A stretch of DNA of 64,000 nucleotides from Heterodera schachtii (taxonomy: Eukaryota > Nematoda > Chromadorea > Rhabditida > Heteroderidae). Location: positions 303,159-367,158 of the forward strand of contig SIJG01000084.1 of assembly GCA_023374025.1 (NCBI GenBank), in the 5' to 3' direction. A model generated the notes under the pieces. The model did no database searches, was not told the DNA's origin, and saw only the letters and a program-made list of their open reading frames with translations. The position numbers and the translations under genes were made by a program. Below are positions 1 through 11,271 of the stretch, in pieces (position 1 is the stretch's first letter; each line of letters starts with the position of its first letter).

Positions 1-43
1 AAAAAAAAAAAATTAAATCTAATAAACTTTATTAAGTTATAAT

Positions 44-112
44 TTAGTTGCCGTTGTCGCCTTGGTCGGCACGGCAATTCGCCATGGCATTTTGCATGAA
101 AGTGAGGAATGA
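44..112 (-). other. Possible 3' end of a minus-strand gene
   Basis: On the minus strand a short open stretch ends in TAA at 44-46, and an AATAAA polyadenylation-like signal lies about 15-30 nt further downstream. The local base composition (CCATGGCGAATTGCCGTGCC) is much richer in GC than its surroundings, as real exons are in this window. The open stretch is too short to identify and its upstream exons were not found. This is inference only. Confidence 0.2.
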
Positions 113-867
113 AAATGATGAAAAAGCAAAAGAATGAAAGCGGAAATGCGATATATAATATGAGCAAAAAATAAGCATTCCATTTATATAACCATTTAAG
201 ATATTTTTACGCAAAACATAATTTTAATTCATTTTATTTATTCGGGTAAAAAATTTATATAAATTTTGTTTCCTTTTTTGGCAATAAAAAATTCGCTAAT
301 GTAAGAAGATAATGTTTTCAAATAAGAGGCAATATGAAAACTTTTATATTACTGTAAAATTACATAAAAATATTTAAAAATGATAAATTTCAATTTTGTT
401 TATGAACTTCTTGGCAATTTATTTAAATTTTTCTTACACTGCTCCGTCTATAAATAACGCAACCCTTTGAACTTGCCGCCACATTCATAACCCAACAAAA
501 AATTCGAAAAATACACCCCTAAAGATGGAAATTTTTTGGAAAATACGTCGCTCAAACCAAAAAATTTTGGGGAAAAAAACAAAATGTGTAAAAAAAAAAT
601 TACATAAGCAAAATTAAGCTTGAAAAATTTAAAAAATTAATTTTTTGCAATTATATTTTTTAATAATTTTCATAAAGTTTTTTTCAATAATTTTCGTATT
701 TTTTGTACATTTTCAGCGTTTTGACCATATTTCGTACATATTACAATTGTTTCTTCTATATTATATAATCTATATTTGGGAATTTTTTTGTACATATAAA
801 TCCGTCCGTAATAATAATTTCACGGGTCTTTTATTCTCATATTAAACTCAAATTAAGAAATTGGATA
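113..867. other. AT-rich spacer, no gene seen
   Basis: Poly-A/T-rich DNA with stop codons in all frames. The only recognisable piece is one copy of the dispersed 'acacccctaa' motif near 512-524, described under findings. Confidence 0.6.
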
Positions 868-1818
868 TAGTATAGTCAACCCCCCGTAAAAAAACGGCAC
901 AAATGATATACCAATCGATTCGTCTTGACGAGCTATGCACGAAAAAGTAGGTCTCCAGTTGCGGAAATGCCAAAAAACCGGTTTTTGAACCGGTTTAAAA
1001 CTCGAAAAATTGAGTGAAAAGGGGGGCTCCTGACCCTTTAAAACGGTCAAATTCGCACAAATTTGGTATCATTCGAAAGCTCTTGATGAGCTAAGTCTAA
1101 AAAACAAGGTATAAATTCGAACCGATACCATCTAGGCACTGGGACAACTAAGTCCCAGTGAAAATGGACACTTCAGTACCAAATATAAATAAAAATGTTT
1201 TCTTATATAAAGCACGAAAATCGTTTAGCCTTGAATATCGAATATTGCGCTAAAAAACCGCCGCACACTCGACTACGGCGGCCAGTAGGTGGGGCGAGAC
1301 TACGGGCTACGGAAGAAGTCCGCGCGTGATCCGCAGGCGGTTGACTGATTGGCGGGGGCCCTTCGGGCCCCCGCAGTCAACCGCCTGTGGCGCTCGTCAG
1401 ACTGCTTCCTCCGCCCTCCGTCTCGCCCCACTACTTGCTCCGTCTTCGCATGCTCCCTTTTGCGAAATCTTGCTTTTAACTTGTTATTTCCCGTTTATTA
1501 TTTTTCGGTACTGAAGTGTCCATTTTCACTGGGACTTAGTTGTCCCAGTGCTTAGATGGCATTGGTTCGAATTATACCTTGTTTTTTAGACTTAGCTCAT
1601 CAAGAGCTTTCGAATGATACCAAATTTGTGCGAATTTGACCGTTTTAAAGGGTCAGGAGCCCCCCTTTTCACTCAATTTTTCGAGTTTTAAACCGGTTCA
1701 AAAACCGGTTTTTTGGCATTTCCGCAACTGGAGACCTACTTTTTCGTGCATAGCTCGTCGAGACGAATCGATTGGTGTATCATTTGTGCCGTTTTTTTAC
1801 GGGGGGTTGACTATACTA
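868..1818. mobile_element. Non-autonomous transposon with about 310-bp terminal inverted repeats
   Basis: The left arm (868 to about 1180, starting TAGTATAGTCAACCCCCC) reappears inverted at about 1507-1818, ending GGGGGGTTGACTATACTA. The arms include mirrored copies of a 65-codon open frame (853-1050 minus and 1636-1833 plus), which is a side effect of the inverted repeat and not a gene. No transposase is present. The inner 320 bp hold a GC-rich block that is shared with other elements in this window. The termini resemble those of the element at 37369-38254, so both belong to one family. A TA target duplication is possible but not certain, so I do not assign a superfamily. Confidence 0.85.
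1250..1475. repeat. GC-rich hairpin block carried inside the long-TIR elements
   Basis: Inside the transposon, 1335-1395 folds into a strong hairpin. GCAGGCGGTTGACTG pairs with CAGTCAACCGCCTGTG, and a second inner stem GCGGGGGCCC/GGGCCCCCGC closes on TTC. Nearly the same 220-bp block is at 9075-9298. Shorter remnants lie at about 37705-37742 (inverted) and 45545-45590. Confidence 0.8.
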
Positions 1819-1874
1819 CACCCAAGAAATTAAAAATCAATTAATTAAGAATTTATTTAAAAAAGTTGTTGGTC

Positions 1875-1992
1875 TTTTGTCCGTGTGTCTGCTGTCGGCG
1901 TGGGTCTTTTGTCTGTGGGTCTTCTGTCGGCGTGGGTCTTTTGTCTGTGGGTCTTCTGTCGGCGTGGGTCTTTTGTCCGTGGGTCTTCTGCG
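1875..1992. repeat. Minisatellite of about 32 bp, three to four copies
   Basis: The unit GTCGGCGTGGGTCTTTTGTC plus TGTGGGTCTTCT repeats head to tail. Each unit is itself made of two similar halves of about 16 bp. Because the unit is not a multiple of three, open frames with Arg/Lys/Thr/Asp-rich repeats appear on both strands. I see no splice signals or start context that would make them a gene. Confidence 0.8.
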
Positions 1993-2625
1993 TTGACACC
2001 GGGAGGGTTTACCGCAAATCCCAAAACCATGGGACATTTTCCTTTAAAAAGAAAGTCTAGGACAAAAAGGTGATTGGCGAAGTCGGCGAAAATAATGACA
2101 ACCCAGTTGAGTTTTAGAGATTTAAACAAAAAAAGAAAATTTTTGAGCTTATAGAGTTAAGCACTAAAACTTCGTTTTTTGAGGCCTAATAATTTGTGAT
2201 TTCTTTCTATGGCGTAAAATTAAAAATTTCAATAGAAATCGACCCTACTCTAATCAATGATACCAAACTAATATACCTTTCCCGAGTTACCCTTGTAGTT
2301 AATTTTCATGTTGCTGTTCAGAGACTGAGAAAATTACGGATTTTATAAATAAAAGATAAATTTGTGAGGGATTTTTTGTCCAGGAAATCCATGTTTTTTC
2401 GTCTTAGGCCTGGATTTTTTTTTCATATTTGACCATGACCTAAAAAAGCCGGTGGATTTGGATGTCAAAAATTAACTGATTTTTAGTTGCAAACAAAGTG
2501 AGAAATTTTAGTATATTTTTTATGGATTTAAAGCCTTTTTATTTTTGGCATTACAAATAAAGCACAATTGAAACATCATGAATGATTTAATCAACAAAAG
2601 CATTGATGGGCAATCATCTTGATAT
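1993..2625. other. Intergenic, downstream of the BTB gene
   Basis: AT-rich. It contains a fragment of the 'aggcctggattt' repeat near 2380-2420, which is related to sequences at 29440-29520 and 48240-48510. No exon was recognised. Confidence 0.5.
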
Positions 2626-4918
2626 TCAGCCACAAAGTCGCCAAGTCAAATCGGCCAAAAATTCTTTGCTGATCATCGGCACCAACTGGTCACGATTTGC
2701 TTTAAAAAAGGCACGCAATTTGTCCACATTTAAATTCAAAAAGAAATTCTAAAAAATAAAATTAAAAAAAAAATCAAAATTTTAAATGAAAATGGCACTT
2801 TTAAATCGGTAAGTTCATATTTTTCGATCAGAAGCACACGTTCGATCAACGGAATCTCCACACAATTGAACAAATGCGCTTCACAGCGCGGCTTAAACCA
2901 ATCAATTTGAAAGTAATTGGACAGACGGAGCAGCGTAAACACATTTTTTGCTAAATTTCATAAATTTAAAATTTAAACGGTTTTTAATTATTAAATTTTA
3001 CGATTGGGAAGAATTGGTTGGCTCAGAGCATTTTGCGAAGTGTGCAGCAGAAAATCCAAAAATTGGTCCATGTCAATGCCCAATTCATTCAAAGTGACTA
3101 ATCCCTGCTGCTTCTCGATCATCTCAACGCTAAGCATCCGATCGATCATTGGAGAGAAGCAGCGAAGCCGAGCAGCGGACAAAGTCACCTGAAAAAGCGG
3201 ATGACGCGTCACAAAAATAAGATTAAAATTAATTAGGAAAAATAAATAGCAAATTTAAAGAAGTTTTTTTTCCAGGCCACGCCTATCGGCACCGCTGGAC
3301 CCCAAAAGCCACTCAAAATTTGCTTCAAAAAGTTGTATTTTTTTTATATAAAAATCTGCTAAAAGTCGAGATAAAATGCCCATTTTCGTGCTTATCTGAG
3401 CGTATCAAGCAGAGATGGGGACGGGAACAAAATATCGCCACAGAAACTAAAAAATTTTTTTTTTTTTCAAACCTAGAAATTTTTCATAAAAAAATTCCAT
3501 GAAAATTTCTTTGTAAGAAAATTTACAAAAAAAAAAAAATTGTTTCAATGATTTTTCCAGGAAATTTTCTTATAAAAAAATTCCTTAAGATGTTTTTTTT
3601 GGAAATTTCTAAGTTTGAAAAATTTTCCATTTAAATTTCTGCTGCTATATTTTGTCTTGGCGATATTTTGGGGTGTACCCGCAGAGATGACGCGTAATTC
3701 CTATTAACTACTCCCGAAAAATTTTTGAGCCTCGGAATTCCGATTTCCAAATTTGGGCCTCGGAATGCCATCCCTGGTAGGGAGGGAAAATGGGATTGGC
3801 GCCCAGTTGGCGTCGCCCATTTGATCCCCACCGTCCAATCATTGGTCACACTGTTTCTTAGGCTCTATATTTCCCGGATTTTCGCGAAAACATTTTTACC
3901 TTTCTGTCACCAATTTGCACCGTCAAATCGTCGTCCGGCGAGTTGAAAGATTGAAATGGACTTAAAAGGAAACAAAAATATTAATTAATTTATTAAATTT
4001 TTTTTTTACTTTTCCGCTGATTTGTCCTTTTTCTTCAAAATTCGGATAACAATGGAGCACAAATTGTAGAGGCCAATGAACTTCAATCGTCCACCAATTT
4101 TGAGCATTTTCGTCTAAAATTTTCGATCATTTGGCAAAATCTGATCAATCAATATTCACTTCTTTGACTTGTGGTTCCCCGTACTCGTCCCATTGCCAGC
4201 GAATGATTTGTGCCAATGTCAAATTTGGCCCCAAAACATTGCCAATGTCCGTAATTTCCAACGTGTTTTCGTAGTAGTCAATTTGAAATTCGCTTTAAAA
4301 ATCATAGATCATTAAGGTATAATTGTGCCGATGGTATATGGACCCGCCATCGGTAACAGTTGTTTGTCCCCCGCCCCCATTTTTGAAATTTGTAAATTTT
4401 GTCATAAAAGCCATGCTTTAAGGGTTTTCAGGGTAGCTGATCACGAATATGACATCCATTTTGATCAATTTCGAACCCCAAATGATAACTTACAGTTTCT
4501 TTCCGTGTATTTAATAGCCTTTTAGATGAAAAAAAGCTAAATTCGAAAATTTAACTTTCGACCTTTTGTTCGAATTCGGTCCCTGTTTCGAAATTGTTCG
4601 AAATGAATGTCATATTCATGGTCAAAGACACTTAAAACCTCCTATTATTTTTGATTTTAAATCAAAATTTCAAAATATCCAAATCGAATTCTTCGGCCTT
4701 GAAAACCCCCTAAAATGACGATTTCAATGAAAAAAAAATTGAATTTTTTTTTTGAAAATGGAGGTATTAAAAATTAAAAAAAAATTTTACAGAGCGGCGA
4801 ATTGAGTGACGTCACTGAATTTTGCCTTGTTGTTTTCTTGCCGAATTTGAGCATTTGGAGTTAAGAGATCAGTGAACGATTTTTCGTTGACAACAACAAA
4901 GTCGTCAATTCTGTCCAT
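2626..4918 (-). CDS. BTB/POZ domain protein (7 exons, 295 aa)
   Basis: Minus-strand exons: 4918-4791, 4292-4160, 4113-4010, 3960-3900, 3188-3002, 2950-2799 and 2748-2626. All junctions are GT...AG and keep phase, giving 888 nt ending in TGA. The protein starts MDRIDDFVVVNEKSFTDLL. The BTB fold begins at about residue 130 (DDDLTVQIGDRKVTLSAARL), followed by FSPMIDRMLSVEM, the dimer-interface region, and the helices NVFTLLRLSNYFQIDW and CVEIPLIERVLLIEKYEL. It matches a nematode-expanded BTB family, in which such domains usually act in protein interaction, often as Cullin-3 adaptors; that role is inferred here. A MATH domain is not evident in the first 120 residues. Introns 1 and 4 are filled with repeats. 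The 46-nt intron 2 removes an in-frame TGA at 4145-4147. The start is the first ATG of an open exon. Confidence 0.8.
3275..3304. repeat. Dispersed GC hairpin repeat, copy in a BTB intron
   Basis: CACGCCTATCGGCACCGCTGGACCCC is one member of the family with core GCGCCTATCGGCACCGCCGG. Other copies lie near 5936, 6069, 7340, 7609, 23489, 31197, 31340, 36632, 37209, 46149, 46411, 51913, 58653, 58790 and 63664. Confidence 0.75.
4432..4626. repeat. Hairpin MITE with 'gaTCACGAATATGACATCC' arms
   Basis: The left arm (about 4432-4485) is inverted at about 4575-4626. The same arms occur at 47338-47400 and 47540-47605. The element lies in intron 1 of the BTB gene and has no coding capacity. Confidence 0.7.
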
Positions 4919-5193
4919 TAATAAAGTTGGTTTTATCAAATTATCTAAAAAAGGAATAAAATTTCTTTATTAAAATAAGAGCTTTCAAGTTTTTTTTTCA
5001 CAAAAAATGTGGTAAGCTATGATTTTAGTCAAAAAATAGGAATTTTACAATGCTTACGTCATTTTTTTGGTACTTGTCGGTTATCTATGTGCAGATTTCA
5101 AAAAATTGCATGTTTTTGGCTGTATCTTTTTTCATTGGCATCCAAATCCAACATTGTTGGTATCATTCGAAAGCTCTTCAGATGCTCTATTAG

Positions 5194-6351
5194 CAGGGCT
5201 CCCAGATGTGAGGCTTTAGCCTCATTTGGTACTAATGCACTTTACCCGACATAAATTTTTTTGTCTAAATTCATGTAAAATAGCTTCCGGGGGTTTTCAG
5301 CATCGCTGATTACGAATCTGGCGTTCATTTCAACTAATTCCGTACACCAGAACCCGAAATCGAACTTTGGGACGCCACAGAGATATCTTTAACCTTTAAT
5401 TTTCTGAAGCTATGGCATTGTGTTTGTTGCGTTGTAAAATCGATTTTAAAAATTTTCAATGTTTGACCCAAAGTTCGATTTCGGGTTCTGGTGTTCGGAA
5501 TTAGTTGAAATGAACGCCAGATTCGTAATCAGCGATGCTGAAAACCCCAGAAGCTATTTTACATGAATTTATACAAAAAAAAAAATATTTATGTTGGGTA
5601 AAGTGCATTAGTACCGCCTCATTTTGTGGTTTTTTGATAGTTGAATGAGGTTTTTTTTTTTTGAAATGAGGCTTTTTGTGGTTTTTTGAGAAATTTGAAG
5701 ATTTTTGAGGTTTTTGGGGAAAATTCGTCAGATTTTTTAAATTGGATTAATTTGATAAGTTGGCATAATGTTTGACAATTATTTAATTTGAATTTTGGTT
5801 TATTAATAGAGTATCAAACGGAAATCTCACCCAAATTTAGCCAGAAAATTACAATTTTTTCGAAAATCCACAAATTATGAATTTTTTTAAATGAAAATCT
5901 ACTAAAAATATGGTCAAAATTCTCAATTTTTCCCCTGCCGGCGGCGCCTATCGGCACCGCAGGACCCTAAAAATCCTTTTTTTTTTTAATTTGCTCAAAA
6001 TTGCAAAATTTGGCCATTTTTGTGGTCAAATCTGTTAACAAATCACATTAAAAATTACAAAAATTTTTCCGGCGGCGCCTATCGGCACGCCGGCCCTAAA
6101 CTATTCATCAAAAGTTTTTCGGAAAAAGCAACGCAAAAAAATCAACTTCGATTTTTCATGCTCAGAATCTCACATAATGCTTATTTCTGACAAAAAATTG
6201 TTCAAATTGATCATGGAAAACCAAAAATATAACATTTGGAAATTTTAAGAATGTTTTGAATAAATTTTGTAAAAATGAGACTTTTTGACCCAAAATGAGG
6301 CTTTTTTGCCTGCCAAATGAGGCTTTTGAAAATTCTGATCTGGGAGCCCTG
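5194..6351. mobile_element. hAT-like non-autonomous element with 8-bp target duplication
   Basis: The terminal repeats are CAGGGCTCCCAGAT and ATCTGGGAGCCCTG. The flanking 8-mers TCTATTAG at 5186-5193 and 6352-6359 match exactly. A CAGGG-type end plus an 8-bp duplication is the hAT signature. The interior has no transposase, but it holds two copies of the dispersed GC hairpin (5936-5967 and 6069-6097) and the nested element at 5228-5615. The 'tgaggcttttt' subterminal motifs are echoed at about 7160-7290, which may be a decayed relative. Confidence 0.85.
5228..5615. mobile_element. Mutator-like palindromic MITE with 9-bp target duplication
   Basis: Arms of roughly 150 bp start GGTACTAATGCACTTTACCC and end GGGTAAAGTGCATTAGTACC. 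GCCTCATTT is repeated at 5219-5227 and 5616-5624. Long TIRs with a 9-bp duplication suggest a MULE-derived MITE. The element at 55130-55462 starts with the same GGTACTAAT. It has no coding capacity. Confidence 0.8.
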
Positions 6352-6475
6352 TCTATTAGCCTTTAAAAAGAAAAAGATTTTCTAGCCTGGAAAAATTTTT
6401 ATTAAGAAAAAACTTCAAAATTTTGAAGTTATAGCCAAAAAACGCAATTTTTTGAAATCTGCACACAGATAATCG

Positions 6476-8245
6476 ATTAATAATTTTAGAGATCTTTGCC
6501 AAGGTTACCCATATTTGCGCCTGGACATTCGCGCATATGTAATTTTAATGCTATTTAGGCCACCAGGGTTTGAAAGATTTTAAGTTTGAACCCGATTTTG
6601 GACATAGGCGCAAATGTCTGGACACGCTTTGCCAAGCATGGGCGTTTTGGTGCCTTTTTTGGTGTTGTTTTCCGAAAAATTCCATTAAAAATGCAATAAA
6701 ATTGGAAAGTACAACCCTAAGAAATGACCCGAAAAAAAAATTCAGAAAATACACAACTAAGAATTGAAAAAAATTTTTTCAAAAATTGATCGCCAAAATT
6801 TTTTTCTTGATAAAAAATTTTAGGTTTAAAAATTTTCCTTATAAGAAAAACATTATAAAAATATTTAGTAATCATTTAAGTGACCAAAATTATTAAAATC
6901 CTTAATAAAAAATTTTTAAATGCCTTTTCGGGATTTTCGTGCCTTTCATGCCTTTTTTTTTAAATTTTTGGTGCCTTTTATAGTGCCTTTTTCGCGATTT
7001 TGGTGCCTTTTTTGCGAGCTCTAGTAATTTTACATTATTTTGGAATTTTTTTTTGGACCGTTACACCCTTTTTTTGCGGCACGCTTTAATCCAAAGAAAA
7101 TTATATTTTTTTGTCTCCCATAAATAAATTGATTATTTATTGGGCTGTTTCTCTGCTCGGCTTAAGCCAGAGATGTGATCTCAAAAATTTGAAAATCCTC
7201 ATTTCAGCCATAAAAAATCCTCATTTGCCATTAAAATACCTCAAAAAATCCTCATTTGGAAGGAAAAATCCTCATTTTTTAAAACATCATAAAATTGCAA
7301 ACAAAATCAGTCAACTGTCATTTTTCCGTTTGAAAACAATCACGGCGCCTATCAACGCCTCCGGACCCCAATAATTCCTATTTTTTCTTAAAAAATTGGT
7401 CAAGAATCGCAAAATTAGGCCGCAAAAATGGTAATTTTTGGTAAATATCTATAACTAATCTTATTTAAAACCTCCAAAAAATAATATAAAATAATTCGAT
7501 TTCTATTGTTTTATTAATAAATTGACATCTCTTAAATTTTTTTGCTTTTAAATTGCTCTTTTTGTGGCGCGGTTTTCCAAAAAACTTTTGGAAGCATTTG
7601 GGGAGGGGGTCCGGCAGTGCCGATAGGCGCTGCCGGGAAAAAATTGGAATTTTGAGTGCGATCTGTTAACAAATTTTGTCAAAAAAATGTTTAAGATTTG
7701 AAGAAAAAGTTCGAACATTTTGCCAAATATACCTAATTTTCGGAACCGCTCAGTTCGGCCCCCACAGTTCGGCCCTCACGGTTCGGCCCCCACGATTCGG
7801 CCCCAGCTCGTTTTTCCACTTAAGCTTTTTTCTTTGGCATCCAAATCCATCAAATTTTTTTTCATTATTTCGACATTTTTGGGAATTTCTCAATAAAAAA
7901 TGCAATAAAAACGAAAAATAGACCCCTAAGAATCGACTCAAAAATTTAAGAAAAATACATCCTAGAAATCAGACCCAAAAATTTTCAATTCTGCAGTTTC
8001 CCGCTTTTTCTTCTTAATTTGTCCCATTTTTTGATTCAATTTATTCATTTTCGATCTGTGCTAAATTTTTTTTTTTTTTTCATATTTGACCTAGATTCCG
8101 AAATAACTTTATTATTTTTTAGTTGCAAATAAAATGCTAAATTTTAGGATAATTTTTATGAATTGAAAGCCTTTTGGCATTTCTAAATTGAAACACTATG
8201 AAGGCTTTATCAACAAAAGCATTGATGGACAATTCATTTCGATAT
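6476..8245. other. Repeat-derived spacer, no gene seen
   Basis: Made of transposon relics: 'gtgccttttt' runs (6640-7010), a CCTCATTT-rich relic (about 7160-7290), copies of the dispersed GC hairpin (about 7340 and 7609-7637) and copies of the 'acacccctaagaatcgac' motif (6714 and 7921). Near 7747-7806 a 15-bp unit (CAGTTCGGCCCCCA) repeats about four times. Confidence 0.6.
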
Positions 8246-8797
8246 TCAGCTACAAACTCGCCAAGTCAATTCGCCCAAAAATTCTTTGCTGATCGTCGCC
8301 ATTAACTGGTCACGATTTGCTTTGAAAAAGGCACGCAATTTGTCCACATTTAAATTCAAAAAGAAATTCTTAAAGGGAAAAAATTAAAAATTTTAGAAAA
8401 TTTTAAATGAAAAAGGCACTTTAAAATTCATAAGTCCATATTTTTCTATCAGATTAAAACGGTCGATCAACGGAATCTCCACACAATTGAACAAATGCGC
8501 TTCACAGCGCGGCTTAAACCAATCAATTTGAAAGTAATTGGCCAAACTGAGCAGCGTAAGCACGTTTTTTGCTAAAATAATATAAATTAAAAATTTAAAC
8601 GGTTTTTAATTATTAAATTTTACGATTGGGAAGAATTGGTTGGCTCAAGGCACTTGGCGAAATATACAAAAGAAAATCCAAAAATTGCTCCATATCAATG
8701 CCCAATTCGTTCAAAGTGACTGATCGCTGCTGCTTCTCCCTCATCTCCACGCTGAGCATTCGATCGATCACCGGGGAGAAGCAGCGAAATAGAGAAG
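8246..8797 (-). pseudogene. Truncated copy of the BTB gene
   Basis: Minus-strand exons at 8797-8624, 8571-8420 and 8368-8246 are homologous to the last three exons of the BTB gene at 2626-4918, with the same splice positions and a TGA stop. Matching motifs are VIDRMLSVEM, NYFQIDWFKPRCEAHLFNC and FFLNLNVDKLRAFFKANRD. The four upstream exons are missing: the copy stops where the long-TIR element (8798-9445) begins, and the far side of that element carries no BTB sequence. Splice signals of the remaining part are still intact, so the truncation is probably recent. Without a start exon it is unlikely to make a normal protein. Confidence 0.75.
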
Positions 8798-9445
8798 AAG
8801 CAATCAAAAATTTTGGCGCGCTTCAACTTTAAACCGGTTTTTGAACCGGTTCAAAATTCGAAAATTTGAGTGAAAAGGGGGGGCTCCTGACCCTTTAAAA
8901 TGGTCAAATTGGGACAAATTTGGTATCATTCGAAAGCTCTTCACGAGCTTAGTCTAAAATCAGGGAATGAAGTTGAACGGACGCCATCTGACAATGATAG
9001 TTTTTTGAACCGGTTCAAAATCAATGAAAATTTGGCGCAACTATAAATTTAAAAAAATTTTTCTTTTTGCTTATTGCGCTAAAAAACCGCCGCACACTCG
9101 ACTACGGCGGCCAGTAGGTGGGGCGAGACTACGGGCTACGGAAGAAGTCCGCGCGTGATCCGCAGGCGGTTGACTGATTGGCGGGGGCCCTTCGGGCCCC
9201 CGCAGTCAACCGCCTGTGGCGCTCGTCAGACGTCTTCCTCCGCCCTCCGTCTCGCCCCACTACTTGCTCCGTCTTCGCATGCTCCCTTTTGCGAAAATTT
9301 ACTTCATTTTGTTTATTCTTTAATTCTTTGGTACTGAAGTGTCCATAAAAAATAAAATAAAATGCTAATTTTCTTAATTTTTCGAATTTTGAACCGGTTC
9401 AAAAACCGGTTTAAAGTTGAAGCGCGCCAAAATTTTTGATTGCTT
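8798..9445. mobile_element. Long-TIR element truncating the BTB copy
   Basis: The left end AAGCAATCAAAAATTTTGGC is inverted at the right end (about 9390-9445), and each side carries an 'aaaccggtttttgaaccggtt' palindrome. The inner part has the same 220-bp GC-rich hairpin block (9075-9298) as the element at 868-1818 and the same 'ggtatcattcgaaagctctt' segment. I do not see a clear target duplication. Confidence 0.75.
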
Positions 9446-10173
9446 AATCGTTTTCAGCGTATAAGAAAACCTATAAAAGTTGTTTTGTGTGTTTTTGAGT
9501 CTGGGCCCTATGATTAATATTTACCATAAAACCTGTATTTTTGTTTAAAATATTGTTTATTACTGAAAAAATAAAAATATTACATAATGTTGTTGTTCAT
9601 GTGTCGAAAAATACGTACACATAAATATTGTCAATGAAAAGGGAATGAGAATGAAATGATGTACTTGAGAATGGGTAAACAAAAGTAACGTCTTAGCACC
9701 ATGCGAACAGAGGTGAATGGGGCGCATTGTTATTAATGGATAAATAATTTAAAATAAAAATTTATCTCAATAATTTAATTACGTTTTGATGCGAGAACCC
9801 GATTCAAAAAATTTCTTTAAATTTCATTAATTTATTAACGAAAACAAATGCTTAATTGAAGAATTGAGGTTACCCCTTGGTAAGTGTTTTAAATAGTTGC
9901 CATGCCAATTAGAGACTGTGAAAAAATATATTGGATTTAAAAAAAAAGTTATTTATTATTGGATTTTGTTCTTTAAAATGGTCTTTGAAGTCCAGGAAGG
10001 TAACCATGATCAATGTGCACAAAAACATAAAATTTTATAACAAAACATAATCGTTTTCGATGTCAAAACAATTTAAAAAAAAGTAAAATTTGAAATATTA
10101 AAAAATATTGCAATTAGCCAAGACATAATTTCAATGTCTTTTTACACAATTAACAGCCCCCTCGGCACTGGTC
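9446..10173. other. AT-rich spacer, no gene seen
   Basis: Low-complexity AT-rich DNA with no splice-flanked open stretch. 9880-9950 resembles 2285-2350 ('gagttacccttg...agagactg'), which may be part of the same duplication that produced the two BTB copies. Confidence 0.5.
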
Positions 10174-11271
10174 TTAAACAATCGGTAACGGATCACAATT
10201 TTTCGTCGCATTGAAAATTGCTTCTCGCCTCTGCTGTTCCACAAAATATTGGTCGTCCACCCACACAACTGGCAACACTGTTTCTTAAATTAATTTTTTA
10301 AATTTTATTTAATTTTTAAATTTCCGCACCAAAAAGGGCAAGAAATGCGCACACGGCCAATATGTAGAGGAAGGTGAACAGGAAAAGCTCCAAGCCGCGA
10401 AGTGTGTGCTCATGTTCTGGCTTATTGAACGGGTCGCGATAGAATGCCACACTTTCTGCAAATTTTGAATTCCATTAAAAGAATTTTTGTGCGCGCAAAA
10501 AAAAGTGCTGCGAAAAACAACATAAAATTATCAAAATTTTATGGATTGGTCCCATTTTAAACAAAAAATTTTGAGTCAATTTTAGACGTCGAAATTCCAA
10601 TTTCCGAAATTTTTGATAAAAAAATTGGAAATTTTTTTGATTTTTTTTTCAAAAATTATTTTTTTTACATTTTCTATTTATTGAAAAAAGCGCGCCGCAA
10701 AAAAGGTGTAATAATCCATTTTCAAAAATGTTCTAAAGTAATGACATGAAAAAAGACTTTGATGAAAATCATTTAATAATTTTTTCAAGCAAATATTGAA
10801 ATATATCGAAAACATTTTTTTAAATCACCTTTCACTTGGTTAAGAATTTTAAATTTAGCCTATTAAAATATTTAGAAAATTTTATTATTTTATATTTTTC
10901 AAAAATTCCCGATTTCCAAAAAATTTTTGGGGCCTCGGAATGCCATCCCTGGTGCATAACTCCCTAGGGCTGCATATTTGCGAGAGTTGCGCTTTCGCTC
11001 CCGCACTTTTTAATCTTTTTCAAGTATCAAACATTCAGAAAAAAAAGGGAATTTATGTGCTGTGTAATCAGTTGTGAAATATATAATTTCGAGAAGTTTT
11101 AAAAAATTCGTTATTTTATTTTTACTATATAAAAAATTTAATAATATTTTGTGTATAAAAATAAAAATACATCGAGTTTGTGTCACCTTTTGAGTGAAGT
11201 GGTGGCAGATCCAATTTATTGGACGATTCATTACGTTCACGGGTTGAGCGCCCCAAGGCAAAGTGTTGCAT
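10174..11271 (-). CDS. Small single-pass membrane protein (3 exons, 104 aa)
   Basis: Minus-strand exons at 11271-11187, 10455-10330 and 10277-10174 join in phase (85+126+104 nt) and end in TAA. The protein starts MQHFALGRSTRERNESSN. It has one strong hydrophobic helix at about residues 46-70 (LELFLFTFLYILAVCAFLAL) and a soluble C-terminal tail (VDDQYFVEQQRREAIFNATK) with one NAT glycosylation sequon. I do not recognise the family. The charged residues before the helix (YRDPFNKPEHEHTLRG) leave the orientation open. It has no signal peptide. Splice phases, exon GC content and domain layout support a real gene; the exact donor of exon 2 (TTTTTG/GTGCGG) is inferred. Confidence 0.6.

Larger units (their letters stand above)
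5085..6475. mobile_element. Outer palindromic element, interrupted by a hAT insertion
   Basis: The left part (about 5085-5193, with 'tatctatgtgcagatttcaa') is mirrored at about 6352-6475 ('tttgaaatctgcacacagat'). The two halves are now separated by the hAT element at 5194-6351. This is the outermost layer of a three-level nest. Confidence 0.7.

Noticed and set aside
853..1833. Two similar 65-residue proteins facing each other
   Set aside because: They are the inverted arms of one transposon.
1857..2129. Repeat-rich Arg/Lys/Thr protein on the minus strand
   Set aside because: Produced by the 32-bp minisatellite; both strands are open for the same reason.
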